Part shown: piece after piece, positions 26,518-35,660 of the stretch
Layout: every line of letters begins with the position of its first letter
Position numbering within the stretch: the stretch's first letter is position 1
Assembly (NCBI GenBank): GCA_016931275.1
Contig: JAFGFA010000018.1
Location: 1 to 64,000, forward strand
Reading direction: 5' to 3'
Length of the DNA: 64,000 bases
From: Parachlamydiales bacterium
GTDB taxonomy: Bacteria > Chlamydiota > Chlamydiia > Chlamydiales > SM23-39
Translations under genes and position numbers: made by a program
The notes under the pieces: generated by a model
The model's input: the letters and a program-made list of their open reading frames with translations, nothing else
Told to the model about the DNA's origin: nothing
Databases searched by the model: none

Positions 26518-27571
26518 TTGGTTTGTGCAGCCGGGGGGAGCGGAAAAGGTTCTTTTTTCCTTGCATAAGCTTTTCCCCGCTCCGCTTTATTTTTTATTTG
26601 CAGATCTTCAAAGAGCTCAAGCCTTTTTTCCAGAAGAGATCCTTCATACGTCATATCTACAAACGATTTATCGCTTTTTCCCTTATTATCGCTTTTTGCT
26701 TCCTCTTTATCCTCATGCCGTTACTCGATGGAACCTTCGAGAATATGATTTGATCATCTCTTCTTCTCATGCCGTGGCAAAAGGAGTTAAAAAGCTTTCT
26801 CATCAAATGCATATTTGTTATTGTCATACTCCAATGCGATATGCATGGGATCTTTTCCACACCTATTTTAGAAACGGATGGAAAAGTGTATTGGCTTCAG
26901 GATTTTTTTCCTTTTTTCGGCAATGGGATAGGAAGACAGCGGATCAAGTCGATTTTTTTGTAGCCAATTCCCAGCATGTCCGTCAGAGAATCTTGAAGAC
27001 ATATTCTAAAGATGCTGTTGTAATTTATCCTCCGGTGGATGTTGATTTTTTTGCTTTAGAAAAAAATAAAGAAGATTTTTATATGACCGCCTCACGTCTT
27101 GTGTCTTATAAAAAAGTAGACCTTATTGTAGAGGCTTTTCTTGCCATGCCGGAAAAAAAATTGATCGTGATCGGAGACGGACCCGAAAGAAAAAAAATTG
27201 AGGCGAAAATTCAAGGAAATATTTCTTTTTTGGGCTATCAATCAGATGAAAGGCTGCGTTTTTGGTTACAGAAAGCAAAAGCTTTTGTCTTTGCTGCTGA
27301 AGAGGACTTTGGGATTCTTCCTGTGGAAGCCCAATGTACCGGAACGCCCGTTATTGCCTATAAAAAGGGAGGGGCCTTGGAAACAGTTGTGGACAATGAA
27401 ACGGGAATCTTTTTTGACCATTGTACTAAGGAAGATATTATCAATGCCGTTCATCGTTTTGAAACAATGGACTTTGATCCTGTAGCTTGTCATACTCATG
27501 CGCAAAAATTTTCAACAGAAAGATTCTGTCGTCATTTTTCTCAATTTGTCAGTAAGTGCGTGGGATTATGA
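26495..27571 (+). CDS. Glycosyltransferase family 4, mannosyltransferase-like (WbaZ type)
   Basis: A 358-residue GT-B enzyme. The N-terminus MKTALIHDWFVQPGGAEKVL and the block CYCHTPMRYAWDL are typical of WbaZ-like family 4 transferases of O-antigen clusters. The donor site motif EEDFGILPVEAQCTGTPVIAYKKGGALETV carries the EX7E arrangement. The frame is open 13 codons upstream, but those residues are unlike the family and the ATG at 26495 is chosen. It lies between another glycosyltransferase and manC, so GDP-mannose is a likely donor. This is inference from context. Confidence 0.85.
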   Translation: MKTALIHDWFVQPGGAEKVLFSLHKLFPAPLYFLFADLQRAQAFFPEEILHTSYLQTIYRFFPYYRFLLPLYPHAVTRWNLREYDLIISSSHAVAKGVKKLSHQMHICYCHTPMRYAWDLFHTYFRNGWKSVLASGFFSFFRQWDRKTADQVDFFVANSQHVRQRILKTYSKDAVVIYPPVDVDFFALEKNKEDFYMTASRLVSYKKVDLIVEAFLAMPEKKLIVIGDGPERKKIEAKIQGNISFLGYQSDERLRFWLQKAKAFVFAAEEDFGILPVEAQCTGTPVIAYKKGGALETVVDNETGIFFDHCTKEDIINAVHRFETMDFDPVACHTHAQKFSTERFCRHFSQFVSKCVGL

Positions 27572-28401
27572 AAGTGATTATTTTAGCCGGTGGAGAGGGA
27601 AGAAGATTGTGGCCGCTCTCCTCTGCTTTCTTGCCGAAACAGTTTATTCCTTTGGAGAAAGGAATAAGTTATTTTCAGAAGACCGTTCTTCGCTTTCGTG
27701 ATCTTGTCTCTAAGGAGCAAGATATTCTTATTGTCACAAAAGAGAAGTATCTCGATTTAGCCAGGGAGCAAATAGAAAAAATATCCATGAAGGATATTCG
27801 GATTATTGGAGAAAAATATTCCAAAAATACCGCTTACGCGATAGCGTTAGGTGTGAAATACTGGGAGACGAATGGTGTTGCTAAGGAGCCTATTTTGGTC
27901 TCTCCCTCGGATCATGCAATCTCTCCGGAATTTCTGTTTAAGGAGACGGTCTTGCAAGCAATCAGACGGTTTGATCCCCAAACTTTTATGTTGTTTGGCA
28001 TAAGAGCCAGACATTATAATCCCCAATATGGGTACATTAGAGTGGAACAGAACTCTGTGATCGGTTTTCTAGAAAAACCTGTTCAAGAACCTCATTTGTT
28101 AGAAAAAGAGACTCTTTATATCAATGCAGGGATCACCGTTTTTCAAAAAGACTTTTTTGTTTCTGAGGTCCAAAAATTTTTTCCGGAGCTTTTTAGTCTT
28201 TTTGGTCAATCGTTAGAACGGATGATTCAGGAATCTCAGTCGCTTTTGAATAGTTCTTTTGATAAGGCTGTTTTAGAAAAAACAAAGAGCTTAGAAATGA
28301 TTCCTTTAGCAGAAGGAATATTGTGGCGAGATATAGGTTCTTGGGAATCCCTTTTATCAAGTCGGAGAAAAAAAGAGGAATTCTTGTGCTGCAAAAAATA
28401 G
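27568..28401 (+). CDS. manC: Mannose-1-phosphate guanylyltransferase
   Basis: The enzyme makes GDP-mannose from mannose-1-phosphate and GTP. The 277-residue protein is the nucleotidyltransferase domain only: GTP-binding GGEGRRLWPLSSAFLPKQF (near 8-26), VSPSDHAI, IRARHYNPQYGYI, FLEKP and NAGITVFQKDFF are all present. The isomerase part found in long ManC proteins is absent. The ATG at 27568 overlaps the preceding stop by 4 nt; an upstream GTG is in frame but unnecessary. No phosphomannomutase or GDP-mannose-modifying gene is in the window. Confidence 0.9.
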   Translation: MKVIILAGGEGRRLWPLSSAFLPKQFIPLEKGISYFQKTVLRFRDLVSKEQDILIVTKEKYLDLAREQIEKISMKDIRIIGEKYSKNTAYAIALGVKYWETNGVAKEPILVSPSDHAISPEFLFKETVLQAIRRFDPQTFMLFGIRARHYNPQYGYIRVEQNSVIGFLEKPVQEPHLLEKETLYINAGITVFQKDFFVSEVQKFFPELFSLFGQSLERMIQESQSLLNSSFDKAVLEKTKSLEMIPLAEGILWRDIGSWESLLSSRRKKEEFLCCKK

Positions 28402-29747
28402 AAATCTGGGAGCAAGTGATACGATGCTCTCCTTTTTGGCTTATAGTCGATGGAGTTTTAGTATTCCATTTTGGAATTAGTTGGTTTTTTTCCTGGAAAA
28501 AAAGCGGATGGGTTTTAGATTTTTGGTATTTTACCCTTTTTTATTCTTTTTTTATTGCTGTGATGATGATGTATCCCTTTCAGGCTTCTATTTATCAAAA
28601 ACCGGCTGTAGGAAATGACTTTTTTCGTGTAGAAGTTTTTATGGACCAGGCGTTCGCGATTACTCTTTTGGGATATGTGTTTTTATGGGTGGGCAAGTAT
28701 TGTTATGATTTTTTTTCTCCCCGGTGCGTTTTAGAAGGGGTGTCCTTGTTCTTTTCTCCGTTGCAAAAGATCGTTGAAAAAAATTTGCGTAGTTCTTTAG
28801 TTTTTTATATTTTATTGTTTTTCACCTTTTTTTTCGGGGGAATTATCATTTTTTATCAGATTAAAGAAGATGTTCTTTTTTCTCCGCGATCGTTTTTTTT
28901 AGCGCAGGATGCTTTGCGTCCTATATATAATCTCTCATTAAGCATTATAGCTCTTGCGATTACGATTGCCGCCCTTCGGAGTATCAAAGCACCTAAAATG
29001 AAAGCGGGGTTCCTGATTTTATTTGCCTTTTCATTTTTTTGGGGATTGAGGGGATTTGTGATCTCGGCGCTTCTTACGCTGATGATCTATAGGAGTTTTG
29101 CCAAGCAGGGAAAATTAAAGATAGCAAGACTTGTTTTGAGTTTGTTGGGAATGCTTTTTTTAGCGTTGTACATTGAGGATATGCGAGATGGAATCTATAA
29201 TCCATGGCATACCATAGTCTCTACCATATTTAGAGTTATCTATGGGAATCATTTGTCGGACACTCGCGATTTTGCCTGGGTTCTTTCGTTTTGGGATGGA
29301 GAACTTTTATGGGGAAAGACATATATTTCTAAAATATTTTCCTTTATTCCCAGAAAATTTTCTCAGTTCCGCCAGATTTGGGATCTTTCTTTAGTTACGG
29401 CGGAACTGGTAGGATTGAATCCTATGAGTCATGCAGGATTGAGAATAGGATGGTTTGGAGAAGCTTTTCTGAATTTTGGATATTGGGGGGTATCTTTTGT
29501 TGGGTTGGTTGCTGGATATTTTCTGCGTCAGGCCGATGATCGAATAAAAAAAATAATCACTCAGGGAGGTGATGTTTTGCAAGCATATGCTCATACGGTG
29601 ACATTTATTTTTATATCCTCCCTTTTGTTGAATGCTTCTTTGTGGATTTTTTATGTGTTTTTAGTAGGGCATATTCTTTTATATCCTTTTTCTAAAATAA
29701 CAATTTTGTCTGATAAGGCATTAGAAAATTCTTCAAAATCTTTTTAG
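28386..29747 (+). CDS. Oligosaccharide repeat-unit polymerase (Wzy-like)
   Basis: A 453-residue inner-membrane protein with about 10 hydrophobic segments. The C-terminal part FGEAFLNFGYWGVSFVGLVAGY matches the typical GEAYxNFG block of repeat-unit polymerases, preceded by a periplasmic loop with LVTAELVGLNPMSHAGLR. GTG at 28386 is the best start because AGAGG lies 7 nt before it; it overlaps the end of manC by 16 bp. It would join lipid-linked repeat units in the periplasm. An O-antigen ligase cannot be fully excluded. No Wzx flippase or Wzz length regulator is nearby. Confidence 0.72.
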   Translation: MLQKIEIWEQVIRCSPFWLIVDGVLVFHFGISWFFSWKKSGWVLDFWYFTLFYSFFIAVMMMYPFQASIYQKPAVGNDFFRVEVFMDQAFAITLLGYVFLWVGKYCYDFFSPRCVLEGVSLFFSPLQKIVEKNLRSSLVFYILLFFTFFFGGIIIFYQIKEDVLFSPRSFFLAQDALRPIYNLSLSIIALAITIAALRSIKAPKMKAGFLILFAFSFFWGLRGFVISALLTLMIYRSFAKQGKLKIARLVLSLLGMLFLALYIEDMRDGIYNPWHTIVSTIFRVIYGNHLSDTRDFAWVLSFWDGELLWGKTYISKIFSFIPRKFSQFRQIWDLSLVTAELVGLNPMSHAGLRIGWFGEAFLNFGYWGVSFVGLVAGYFLRQADDRIKKIITQGGDVLQAYAHTVTFIFISSLLLNASLWIFYVFLVGHILLYPFSKITILSDKALENSSKSF

Positions 29748-29788
29748 CGCATTGAAAAAAGTTTGCAGAAACTCGCTGTCAAAAAGAT

Positions 29789-32290
29789 CTATTTTTTGAA
29801 ATGCTTTCCGAGGATTTTTGAAAGTTGCATCATATCGATAGGATCTTTGTTCCCAAAAACCTTGGAGAGTTTTTCGTCGGGAATAATCTCTCGTTTATTT
29901 TTGGGATTTTGCAATTCATGCGTTTTAATATATTCCCATACTTTTTTAATGACTTCTCCTCGAGAGAGTTCTTTTTCTTTGGTGATTTGCGCTAGTTCCT
30001 CACTCAATTGATACTTATATCCTTTCCCTTTTCCTTTCCAAGAACCTTTCTTTTGATAGGGCGTTTTAGGATGATGTTCGTCATATTTTTTTTCTAAATC
30101 TTCCAAATTGTTGACGATTACGTCACAGTCCGGAAAATTGGAACAGGAATAAAATATTTTTCCAAAACGGGAACGTCGCATTAAAATTTTACCGTCGCAT
30201 CCCAAAGCTGGACAATCCGGTCTTTCCTCCGGTTTCAAGGAAACTTCTCCTTTCTTGGGAATATTCACGATTCCTTGGCAGTCAGGATATTTTGAACACC
30301 CTAAAAAAGGGCCGAACTTTCCATGACGGATAACCATGGGGGAAGAGCATTTAGGACATTTTTGATCCCAATCAAAATCAGGATCATAATCTTCCTTATG
30401 AAAATCCAAGGCCTCGATAGGAGTAGTATAGTCACAGTCCGGATAATGGGAACAGCCGTAGAAATATTTGTTTTTTGACCAGATTTTTTGCAGAGGATGA
30501 CCACATTTTGGGCAGGGGATTTTTGTATTTATTTTGGGAACGACCGCTTCTTTTTCTGCTTTTTTTACCATGGGGATAAATTCTTGGTAAAATTCTCGAA
30601 TCAATTCTTTCCAATTTCTTTTGTTTTGTGCGACAAGTTCCAAATCATCTTCCATCGCTGCTGTAAAACCAACATGCATGATAGGAGGAAAGTTTTCTTC
30701 CAGCATTTGCGCAATAATTTTTCCAAGTTCTGTGGGATGCAAGACTTTATTTTCTTTGTTGGTATAGGATCGGCTTTGTATTTTTTGCATGATGGAAGCA
30801 TAAGTAGAAGGACGACCGATGCCCGATTTTTCCAATTCTTTGACTAGAGAAGCTTCGCTAAATCTTGGAGGCGGTTTGGTAAAGGACTGCTGAGTATGAG
30901 CTTTTTCTAAAAAAAGCGTATCTCCGGGTTCGAAAGGAGGTAAAATGCTTTCTTCCTGATTTTCTTCTTCTTCATCTTTTTTTTCTTCATAAACAGCCAA
31001 AAAACCGGAAAATTTAATTCTTGACCCGGAGGCTTTTAATGTTAGAGAGGTGTTGGTTTCAATTTCAGCGCTGATGGTGTCGTAAAGAGCATCTTTCATT
31101 TGTGAGGAAATGAACCGTTTCCAGATCAGCTGATAAATTTTAAATTGGTCCGCGGTAAGATATTGTTTCACTGTTTCCGGTGGATGGTTGAGATTGGTAG
31201 GGCGAATAGCTTCATGGGCCTCTTGGGCTACTTTTTTGCTGGTATAATACCGGGGCTTTTCAGGAAGATAGTCGGCTCCATATTCTTTTTCGATATAATC
31301 TCGAGCGGCGTAGATTGCTTCAGGGGCAATTTTCACCGAATCGGTTCTCATATAGGTAATCAGTCCTTCTACCCCTTCTTTTTTCATGTCGATCCCTTCG
31401 TAAAGGGTTTGCGCGATAGTCATTGTTCGCGCCACATTATAGCCATAATGCCTAGAAGCTTCTTGTTGCAATGTTGAAGTGATAAAAGGAGGAACCGGCG
31501 AACGTTTTTTTTCTTTTTGCTCTACACTTTTTACCTGAAAGATCGACTGCTCTATCTTGTGTAGCAAGGCTTTCGCGACTTGCTCGTTGGCAATATGAAA
31601 AATTCCTTTTTTAGGGATCTTGTCAACTTTTTCGCCATCAACCATATGTAAAACAGCTTCAAAAGGGGTTTGTCTCTCTTTGGCGGTCAGTATGGCCCAA
31701 ATATTCCAATATTCTGTTGGGACAAAAGCTTCTATTTCTTTTTCTCGGTCGACTACAAATTTTAGAGCAACTGATTGAACTCGACCCGCCGATGTTCCGT
31801 CTTTTCCTTTTCGAATTTTTCTGGTCAGAATAGGAGAAATTTTATATCCTACAATACGATCTAAAAGTCGACGTGCTTGTTGCGCATTTACTAGATCAAT
31901 GTTGATATCGGTCGGATGTTTAAATGCTTGGAGTACAGCTGATTTTGTTAAGGAATGAAAAGAGACTCGCTTGGTCTTCGTTCCTTTAGGAAGGATGGAT
32001 TGAATGTGCCATGCAATCGCTTCTCCTTCTCTGTCAGGATCGGGAGCTAGATAGACAAGATCGGTAGATTTGGCTTGTGTTTTGAGTTTTTGAATAACCT
32101 CTTTTTTTTCAGGGAGATTGACATATTTTGGGGTAAAGTCATGTTCGACATCAATACCAAATTCTTTTTTGGGAAGGTCTCGAATATGTCCAATCGAAGA
32201 AGTTATGAGATATTCTGATCCTAAAAATTTTTTTAAAGTCTTAATTTTTGCGGGAGATTCCACAATAACTAAAGCTTTCTGTTTGCCCAT
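29789..32290 (-). CDS. topA: DNA topoisomerase I with C-terminal SWIB domain
   Basis: An 833-residue type IA topoisomerase that relaxes negative supercoils. It has the TOPRIM start (LVIVESPAKIKTLKKFLG), the acidic DPDREGEA motif (84-91), and the active-site Tyr313 in ITYMRTDS. Three zinc-ribbon segments follow (about 590-720), with CPKCGHPL, CPKCSSPM and CPALGCDG as their first halves. The last 75 or so residues (YQLSEELAQIT...MMQLSKILGKHF) are a SWIB/MDM2-like domain, otherwise typical of eukaryotic chromatin remodellers. This fusion is known from chlamydiae and strongly supports the host lineage. GAGG precedes the ATG. Confidence 0.96.
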   Translation of the reverse strand: MGKQKALVIVESPAKIKTLKKFLGSEYLITSSIGHIRDLPKKEFGIDVEHDFTPKYVNLPEKKEVIQKLKTQAKSTDLVYLAPDPDREGEAIAWHIQSILPKGTKTKRVSFHSLTKSAVLQAFKHPTDINIDLVNAQQARRLLDRIVGYKISPILTRKIRKGKDGTSAGRVQSVALKFVVDREKEIEAFVPTEYWNIWAILTAKERQTPFEAVLHMVDGEKVDKIPKKGIFHIANEQVAKALLHKIEQSIFQVKSVEQKEKKRSPVPPFITSTLQQEASRHYGYNVARTMTIAQTLYEGIDMKKEGVEGLITYMRTDSVKIAPEAIYAARDYIEKEYGADYLPEKPRYYTSKKVAQEAHEAIRPTNLNHPPETVKQYLTADQFKIYQLIWKRFISSQMKDALYDTISAEIETNTSLTLKASGSRIKFSGFLAVYEEKKDEEEENQEESILPPFEPGDTLFLEKAHTQQSFTKPPPRFSEASLVKELEKSGIGRPSTYASIMQKIQSRSYTNKENKVLHPTELGKIIAQMLEENFPPIMHVGFTAAMEDDLELVAQNKRNWKELIREFYQEFIPMVKKAEKEAVVPKINTKIPCPKCGHPLQKIWSKNKYFYGCSHYPDCDYTTPIEALDFHKEDYDPDFDWDQKCPKCSSPMVIRHGKFGPFLGCSKYPDCQGIVNIPKKGEVSLKPEERPDCPALGCDGKILMRRSRFGKIFYSCSNFPDCDVIVNNLEDLEKKYDEHHPKTPYQKKGSWKGKGKGYKYQLSEELAQITKEKELSRGEVIKKVWEYIKTHELQNPKNKREIIPDEKLSKVFGNKDPIDMMQLSKILGKHFKK

Positions 32291-32367
32291 AAAATGCCTC
32301 TGTGAAAAAATAAAGCAGCAATAATTTATGCATAATATCCATAAAGTTACAATGTGTAAACAAATTT

Positions 32368-33216
32368 ATGTTTTCTGACAAACAATTAATACAATGGAAT
32401 AGAGAAGGCTGGTTTCCCGGACCTCATGAAAAGGAACAGGAATTTTATCAACGAGTCCAAATAGGTAAAAATTTTTTTTATAATCCTGAAAAGTCTTCTC
32501 TTCCTCAATGGGCAAATCATCGAGTTTATCCATCCCGATATAATTGGGTTTTAGCGCACTTGCATTCTCTGTTTGATATTATTCCGGAAGAAATTTATGT
32601 GTTTTTTTCTAAAAAATCATTGCGAGCCTTTGAAGGAGGCGCTTTTTGGACATTGTCTATGGAAAAAAGTCATGTGCCATTGGTGCAATTACATGAAACA
32701 CTGCAAAAAAAATCTTTATATGGAATATACAGCCTGGAAGAAATTCTCTCGCATGAACTGATTCATGCCTGTCGTTTAGGATTTGAGGATCATTCGATAG
32801 AAGAGTTTTTTGCCTATATGAGCTCAAGCTCTGCTTTTCGAAAGATCTTTGGTCCTCTTTTTTCTTCTCCTCGAGAAGTGGGCGTTTTTTTTATTATTTT
32901 GGGAATCGTTTTGCTTTGTTCTTGGGTTAGTCCCTTTTCCATTTTTACCCTATGGGCGCATATGCTTTTTTTAGGCGCGAGCGGTTTTTTCCTCTGGAGG
33001 CTTTTTTATAGACGATGGAAATGGAATCGATGTTACAAAAAATTTTGCGCTCTTTTTAAAGACCCTTCGAAAGCCCGGGCTATGATGTTTCGTTTAAGCA
33101 AAAGAGAGATGGAAGAATTTTCTCGGTTGTCGAGAGAAGAAATTGTCGCAACCGTGACATCTCGTGCTAAGGTGAACTATCGCTGGAAGATAATTGTTTT
33201 AGCCTATTTTTCCTAA
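32368..33216 (+). CDS. Membrane protein with HExxH metalloprotease-like motif
   Basis: A 282-residue protein next to topA, where chlamydiae carry a conserved hypothetical. Residues 124-137 read LEEILSHELIHACR, with His129-Glu130 and His133 in the zinc HExxH arrangement; glutamates at 145-146 (SIEEFFAY) lie at the distance expected for a third gluzincin ligand. Two membrane helices follow (about 171-189 and 192-211), then a basic C-terminal helix bundle. The motif region would lie on one side of the membrane before the hairpin. I infer a membrane-bound peptidase; no family name is claimed. The ATG lacks a clear Shine-Dalgarno. Confidence 0.75.
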   Translation: MFSDKQLIQWNREGWFPGPHEKEQEFYQRVQIGKNFFYNPEKSSLPQWANHRVYPSRYNWVLAHLHSLFDIIPEEIYVFFSKKSLRAFEGGAFWTLSMEKSHVPLVQLHETLQKKSLYGIYSLEEILSHELIHACRLGFEDHSIEEFFAYMSSSSAFRKIFGPLFSSPREVGVFFIILGIVLLCSWVSPFSIFTLWAHMLFLGASGFFLWRLFYRRWKWNRCYKKFCALFKDPSKARAMMFRLSKREMEEFSRLSREEIVATVTSRAKVNYRWKIIVLAYFS

Positions 33217-33225
33217 GAAGAGGGA

Positions 33226-34458
33226 TTATAAAGGGATTTTCTGTCGTTGAAAAGATGGAAAAATTTGAATTTGTTTTCGATATTTTGCAATAGTCCTACG
33301 AGGACATTCGATTCCATGTTCTTGTAATTTTTTATACAGCATTTTGTCGGATAGAGGTTTTTTTTTATCTTCTGTTTTGATGAAGTGTTCCATCCAATGG
33401 ATTACCTGCATTTTGTGAGGATGATGTGTCAGAGCAGAGGGGAAAAAATAAGAAAGAGGGACGAACGTTTTTTCAATAAGGGCATATTTTTTAGCGATAG
33501 CGCGATAGATAGTAGAATAACTATATCCCAGATCTTGAGCGGTTTTTTTAAGGGTAAGCGGCTTAAGAGGAGCTCCCAAAGAAAAAAAATCTTTTTGTTT
33601 TTCCATAATATAATGCAGGAGATTTGTAAGAATTTCTCTTCGTTTCAAAAGACTTTGTTTGTAAAAGCAGGCAGAAGAAATATATCTTTGGAAAAAATGT
33701 TTGTGGTGATGCCGATGGGAAAGATAATCCATATTGAACCAAAAACAGAAGAGAGAGGTATCTAAGATCTCATAGTTCCAGAGATCCTTTTCAAAAAAAA
33801 TTCTGACATCGGCTCGGGGATATTGCTTTGGAGAGGAAGATTCGTAGAAATCTTTCGGATGGATTGTGAGGCTATAGAGAATATCCCTCATTCTTCTTAG
33901 AAGAGAGAAATCTATTTTTAATTCTTGTGAGAGTTTATACCATCTTTTATGGAGAAAATCGTTGAAATATTTTTGCAAGAGGACCGTTATAAGAGGCTCT
34001 TTTAAGGGGTCGATTTGTTGCAATAACCGGGTTTGAAGGTTCGGTGAGGCGATTCCCGGAGGATCAAACTCTTGCAAGAGGGTTATAATTTTTTTTATTT
34101 TTTGCGAGCTGATCGAGAATGTCTGTCTTATTTTTTTTTCAAAGACAGGAGAAAAATATTGTTGATCGTCCAAATGCAAAATAATCGTTTCTGCTATCGC
34201 AGCTTCTTTTGGATCTTTAAAACAAAGCCGGGCTTGATGAAGAAGGTATTCCGTAAACGAAATCTTACAAGAGGAAAAATTGTCCTGTAATGAACAATGG
34301 GGAGTTTTAAAGCGATGGATCAATAAGGGGTTTTTATCCACAAATTGAAATAGATAGTGTTCTAATTCTTCCAAAGGAAGTTCTAATATATGGAGGCCGA
34401 GGCTCATTTTCTGAGTTATAAGCATTTTTTTTTGCATCTTTATATTTTGATGCATCAT
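33226..34458 (-). CDS. rpoN: RNA polymerase sigma-54 factor
   Basis: A 410-residue sigma-54. The N-terminal activator region (QKKMLITQKMSLGLHILELPLEELEHYL) is glutamine/leucine-rich as expected, the core-binding domain follows, then a helix-turn-helix (ARTAQDLGYSYSTIYRAIAKK-type region near 310-335) and the RpoN box in CPRRTIAKYRKQI close to the C-terminus, which contacts the -24 element. Chlamydiae use sigma-54 with an AtoS/AtoC-type two-component system for late genes; neither partner is in this window. Two ATG codons lie in tandem at the start. Confidence 0.93.
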   Translation of the reverse strand: MMHQNIKMQKKMLITQKMSLGLHILELPLEELEHYLFQFVDKNPLLIHRFKTPHCSLQDNFSSCKISFTEYLLHQARLCFKDPKEAAIAETIILHLDDQQYFSPVFEKKIRQTFSISSQKIKKIITLLQEFDPPGIASPNLQTRLLQQIDPLKEPLITVLLQKYFNDFLHKRWYKLSQELKIDFSLLRRMRDILYSLTIHPKDFYESSSPKQYPRADVRIFFEKDLWNYEILDTSLFCFWFNMDYLSHRHHHKHFFQRYISSACFYKQSLLKRREILTNLLHYIMEKQKDFFSLGAPLKPLTLKKTAQDLGYSYSTIYRAIAKKYALIEKTFVPLSYFFPSALTHHPHKMQVIHWMEHFIKTEDKKKPLSDKMLYKKLQEHGIECPRRTIAKYRKQIQIFPSFQRQKIPL

Positions 34459-34679
34459 GATAGAGCCTATTTTTTTTCTCTTATTTTTTTCTATATCATA
34501 TAGAGAGGTGAAGGCAAAGAGGTTTATGCAAAAGATCTAGGAAAAGAAGTCTTGTACCCTTCCTTCTTTTCTGAAAGAAAGAAACTTTTTCGGCGCATGT
34601 TGCTAAAAAAATAATATCATTTTTTTAGAAGTTCTCATTTTTTTTACAACCAGATAGTATAACAGATAGGAGTCATGAC

Positions 34680-35603
34680 ATGAAAAAAAAGGCTGCCCTT
34701 ATTTGTTCTTACGGATTAGGAGATGGTTTGATAGGGTGTGTTGTTGCCTATAACTTATATATTAATGGATATGATGTCGTTGTCTACCATCCTTTTTTAA
34801 AGCAGTTATGCCGGTTTTTTCCCTATGCCTCTTTTTCCCTTTATCCTTCTGAGGGTAAAATTAAGAGAGAGTTATCCTCTTTTGATAGAATTGTGATCAA
34901 CGGAGATAAATCTTGTATCAGTCAAAGGATAGTCGCCGTGGCTAAAAGGGATTTTTCGGATAGGACTACCGTGCTTTATCCTTCCACTTGTAAAAAAAAG
35001 AATCTTCCCGGAGATTTTTTATGGAATCAAAAAATCTCTATCGGAAAGAATTTAGAAAATCTTTGCAAAGAAAATTTTTTTTGTGAAAGGACTTTTGTGA
35101 ATAATGGTATGTGTATTCCTCAAAAAAACAAAGAAAATCTTGTTATTATTCATCCGACTAGTAGTTCTCTTTATAAAAATTGGCCAAAAGAAAAATTTAT
35201 ACAATTAGGGATCAAAATTCAAAAAACGGGATGGAAGACCCTTTTTGTAGTCATGGAAAAAGAAAAGCTGTTATGGCAAGATATTAGTAAGAGCGGATTA
35301 GAACTCTATGCCTATGCTAATCTTGATGATTTGGTAGAAAAAATTGTCATGGCTAAAAATATGATCGGCAATGATTCCGGAATTGCTCATCTCTCTTCTT
35401 TTTGTCATCTTCCGACAGTGACCATTTGTTCTACTCATCGCAAGGGAACATTTTGGGCTCCGTTTGCAAGCAAAAATGTGTCGGTTTATCCTGCTCCCTG
35501 GATTTTTAATGTGAAGGGAATGCGATTGCGGGATTATTGGTGGAAACGATTTGTTTCTGTTTCTTGCGTTTTTGATGCTTGGAAACAAATAGCGGATTGT
35601 TAA
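34680..35603 (+). CDS. Glycosyltransferase family 9-like protein
   Basis: A 307-residue protein of the ADP-heptose:LPS heptosyltransferase fold. It opens with AALICSYGLGDGLIGCVVAYNL and has IHPTSSSLYKNWPKEKFIQLG (donor binding) and IGNDSGIAHLSSFCHLPTVTICSTH, the second family signature. It is shorter than the one at 25486 and shares little with it. AGGAG precedes the ATG. It stands alone between rpoN and the helicase on the opposite strand, so it has its own promoter in the 221 bp upstream, where no confident boxes were found. Confidence 0.8.
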   Translation: MKKKAALICSYGLGDGLIGCVVAYNLYINGYDVVVYHPFLKQLCRFFPYASFSLYPSEGKIKRELSSFDRIVINGDKSCISQRIVAVAKRDFSDRTTVLYPSTCKKKNLPGDFLWNQKISIGKNLENLCKENFFCERTFVNNGMCIPQKNKENLVIIHPTSSSLYKNWPKEKFIQLGIKIQKTGWKTLFVVMEKEKLLWQDISKSGLELYAYANLDDLVEKIVMAKNMIGNDSGIAHLSSFCHLPTVTICSTHRKGTFWAPFASKNVSVYPAPWIFNVKGMRLRDYWWKRFVSVSCVFDAWKQIADC

Positions 35604-35610
35604 AAAGGTG

Positions 35611-35650
35611 AAAAATGGTCTTTGATAGACAAATTTTTCTCTTTTTTTTG
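35611..35650 (+). terminator. Possible terminator after the second family 9 transferase
   Basis: Starting 8 bp after the stop codon, AAAAATGGTCT can pair with AGACAAATTTTT around a TTGAT loop, with one mismatch and one bulge, followed by CTCTTTTTTTT. The stem is AT-rich and imperfect, so this is tentative. It overlaps nothing else and lies just before the convergent helicase gene. Confidence 0.4.
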
Positions 35651-35660
35651 CATGCAAGAG

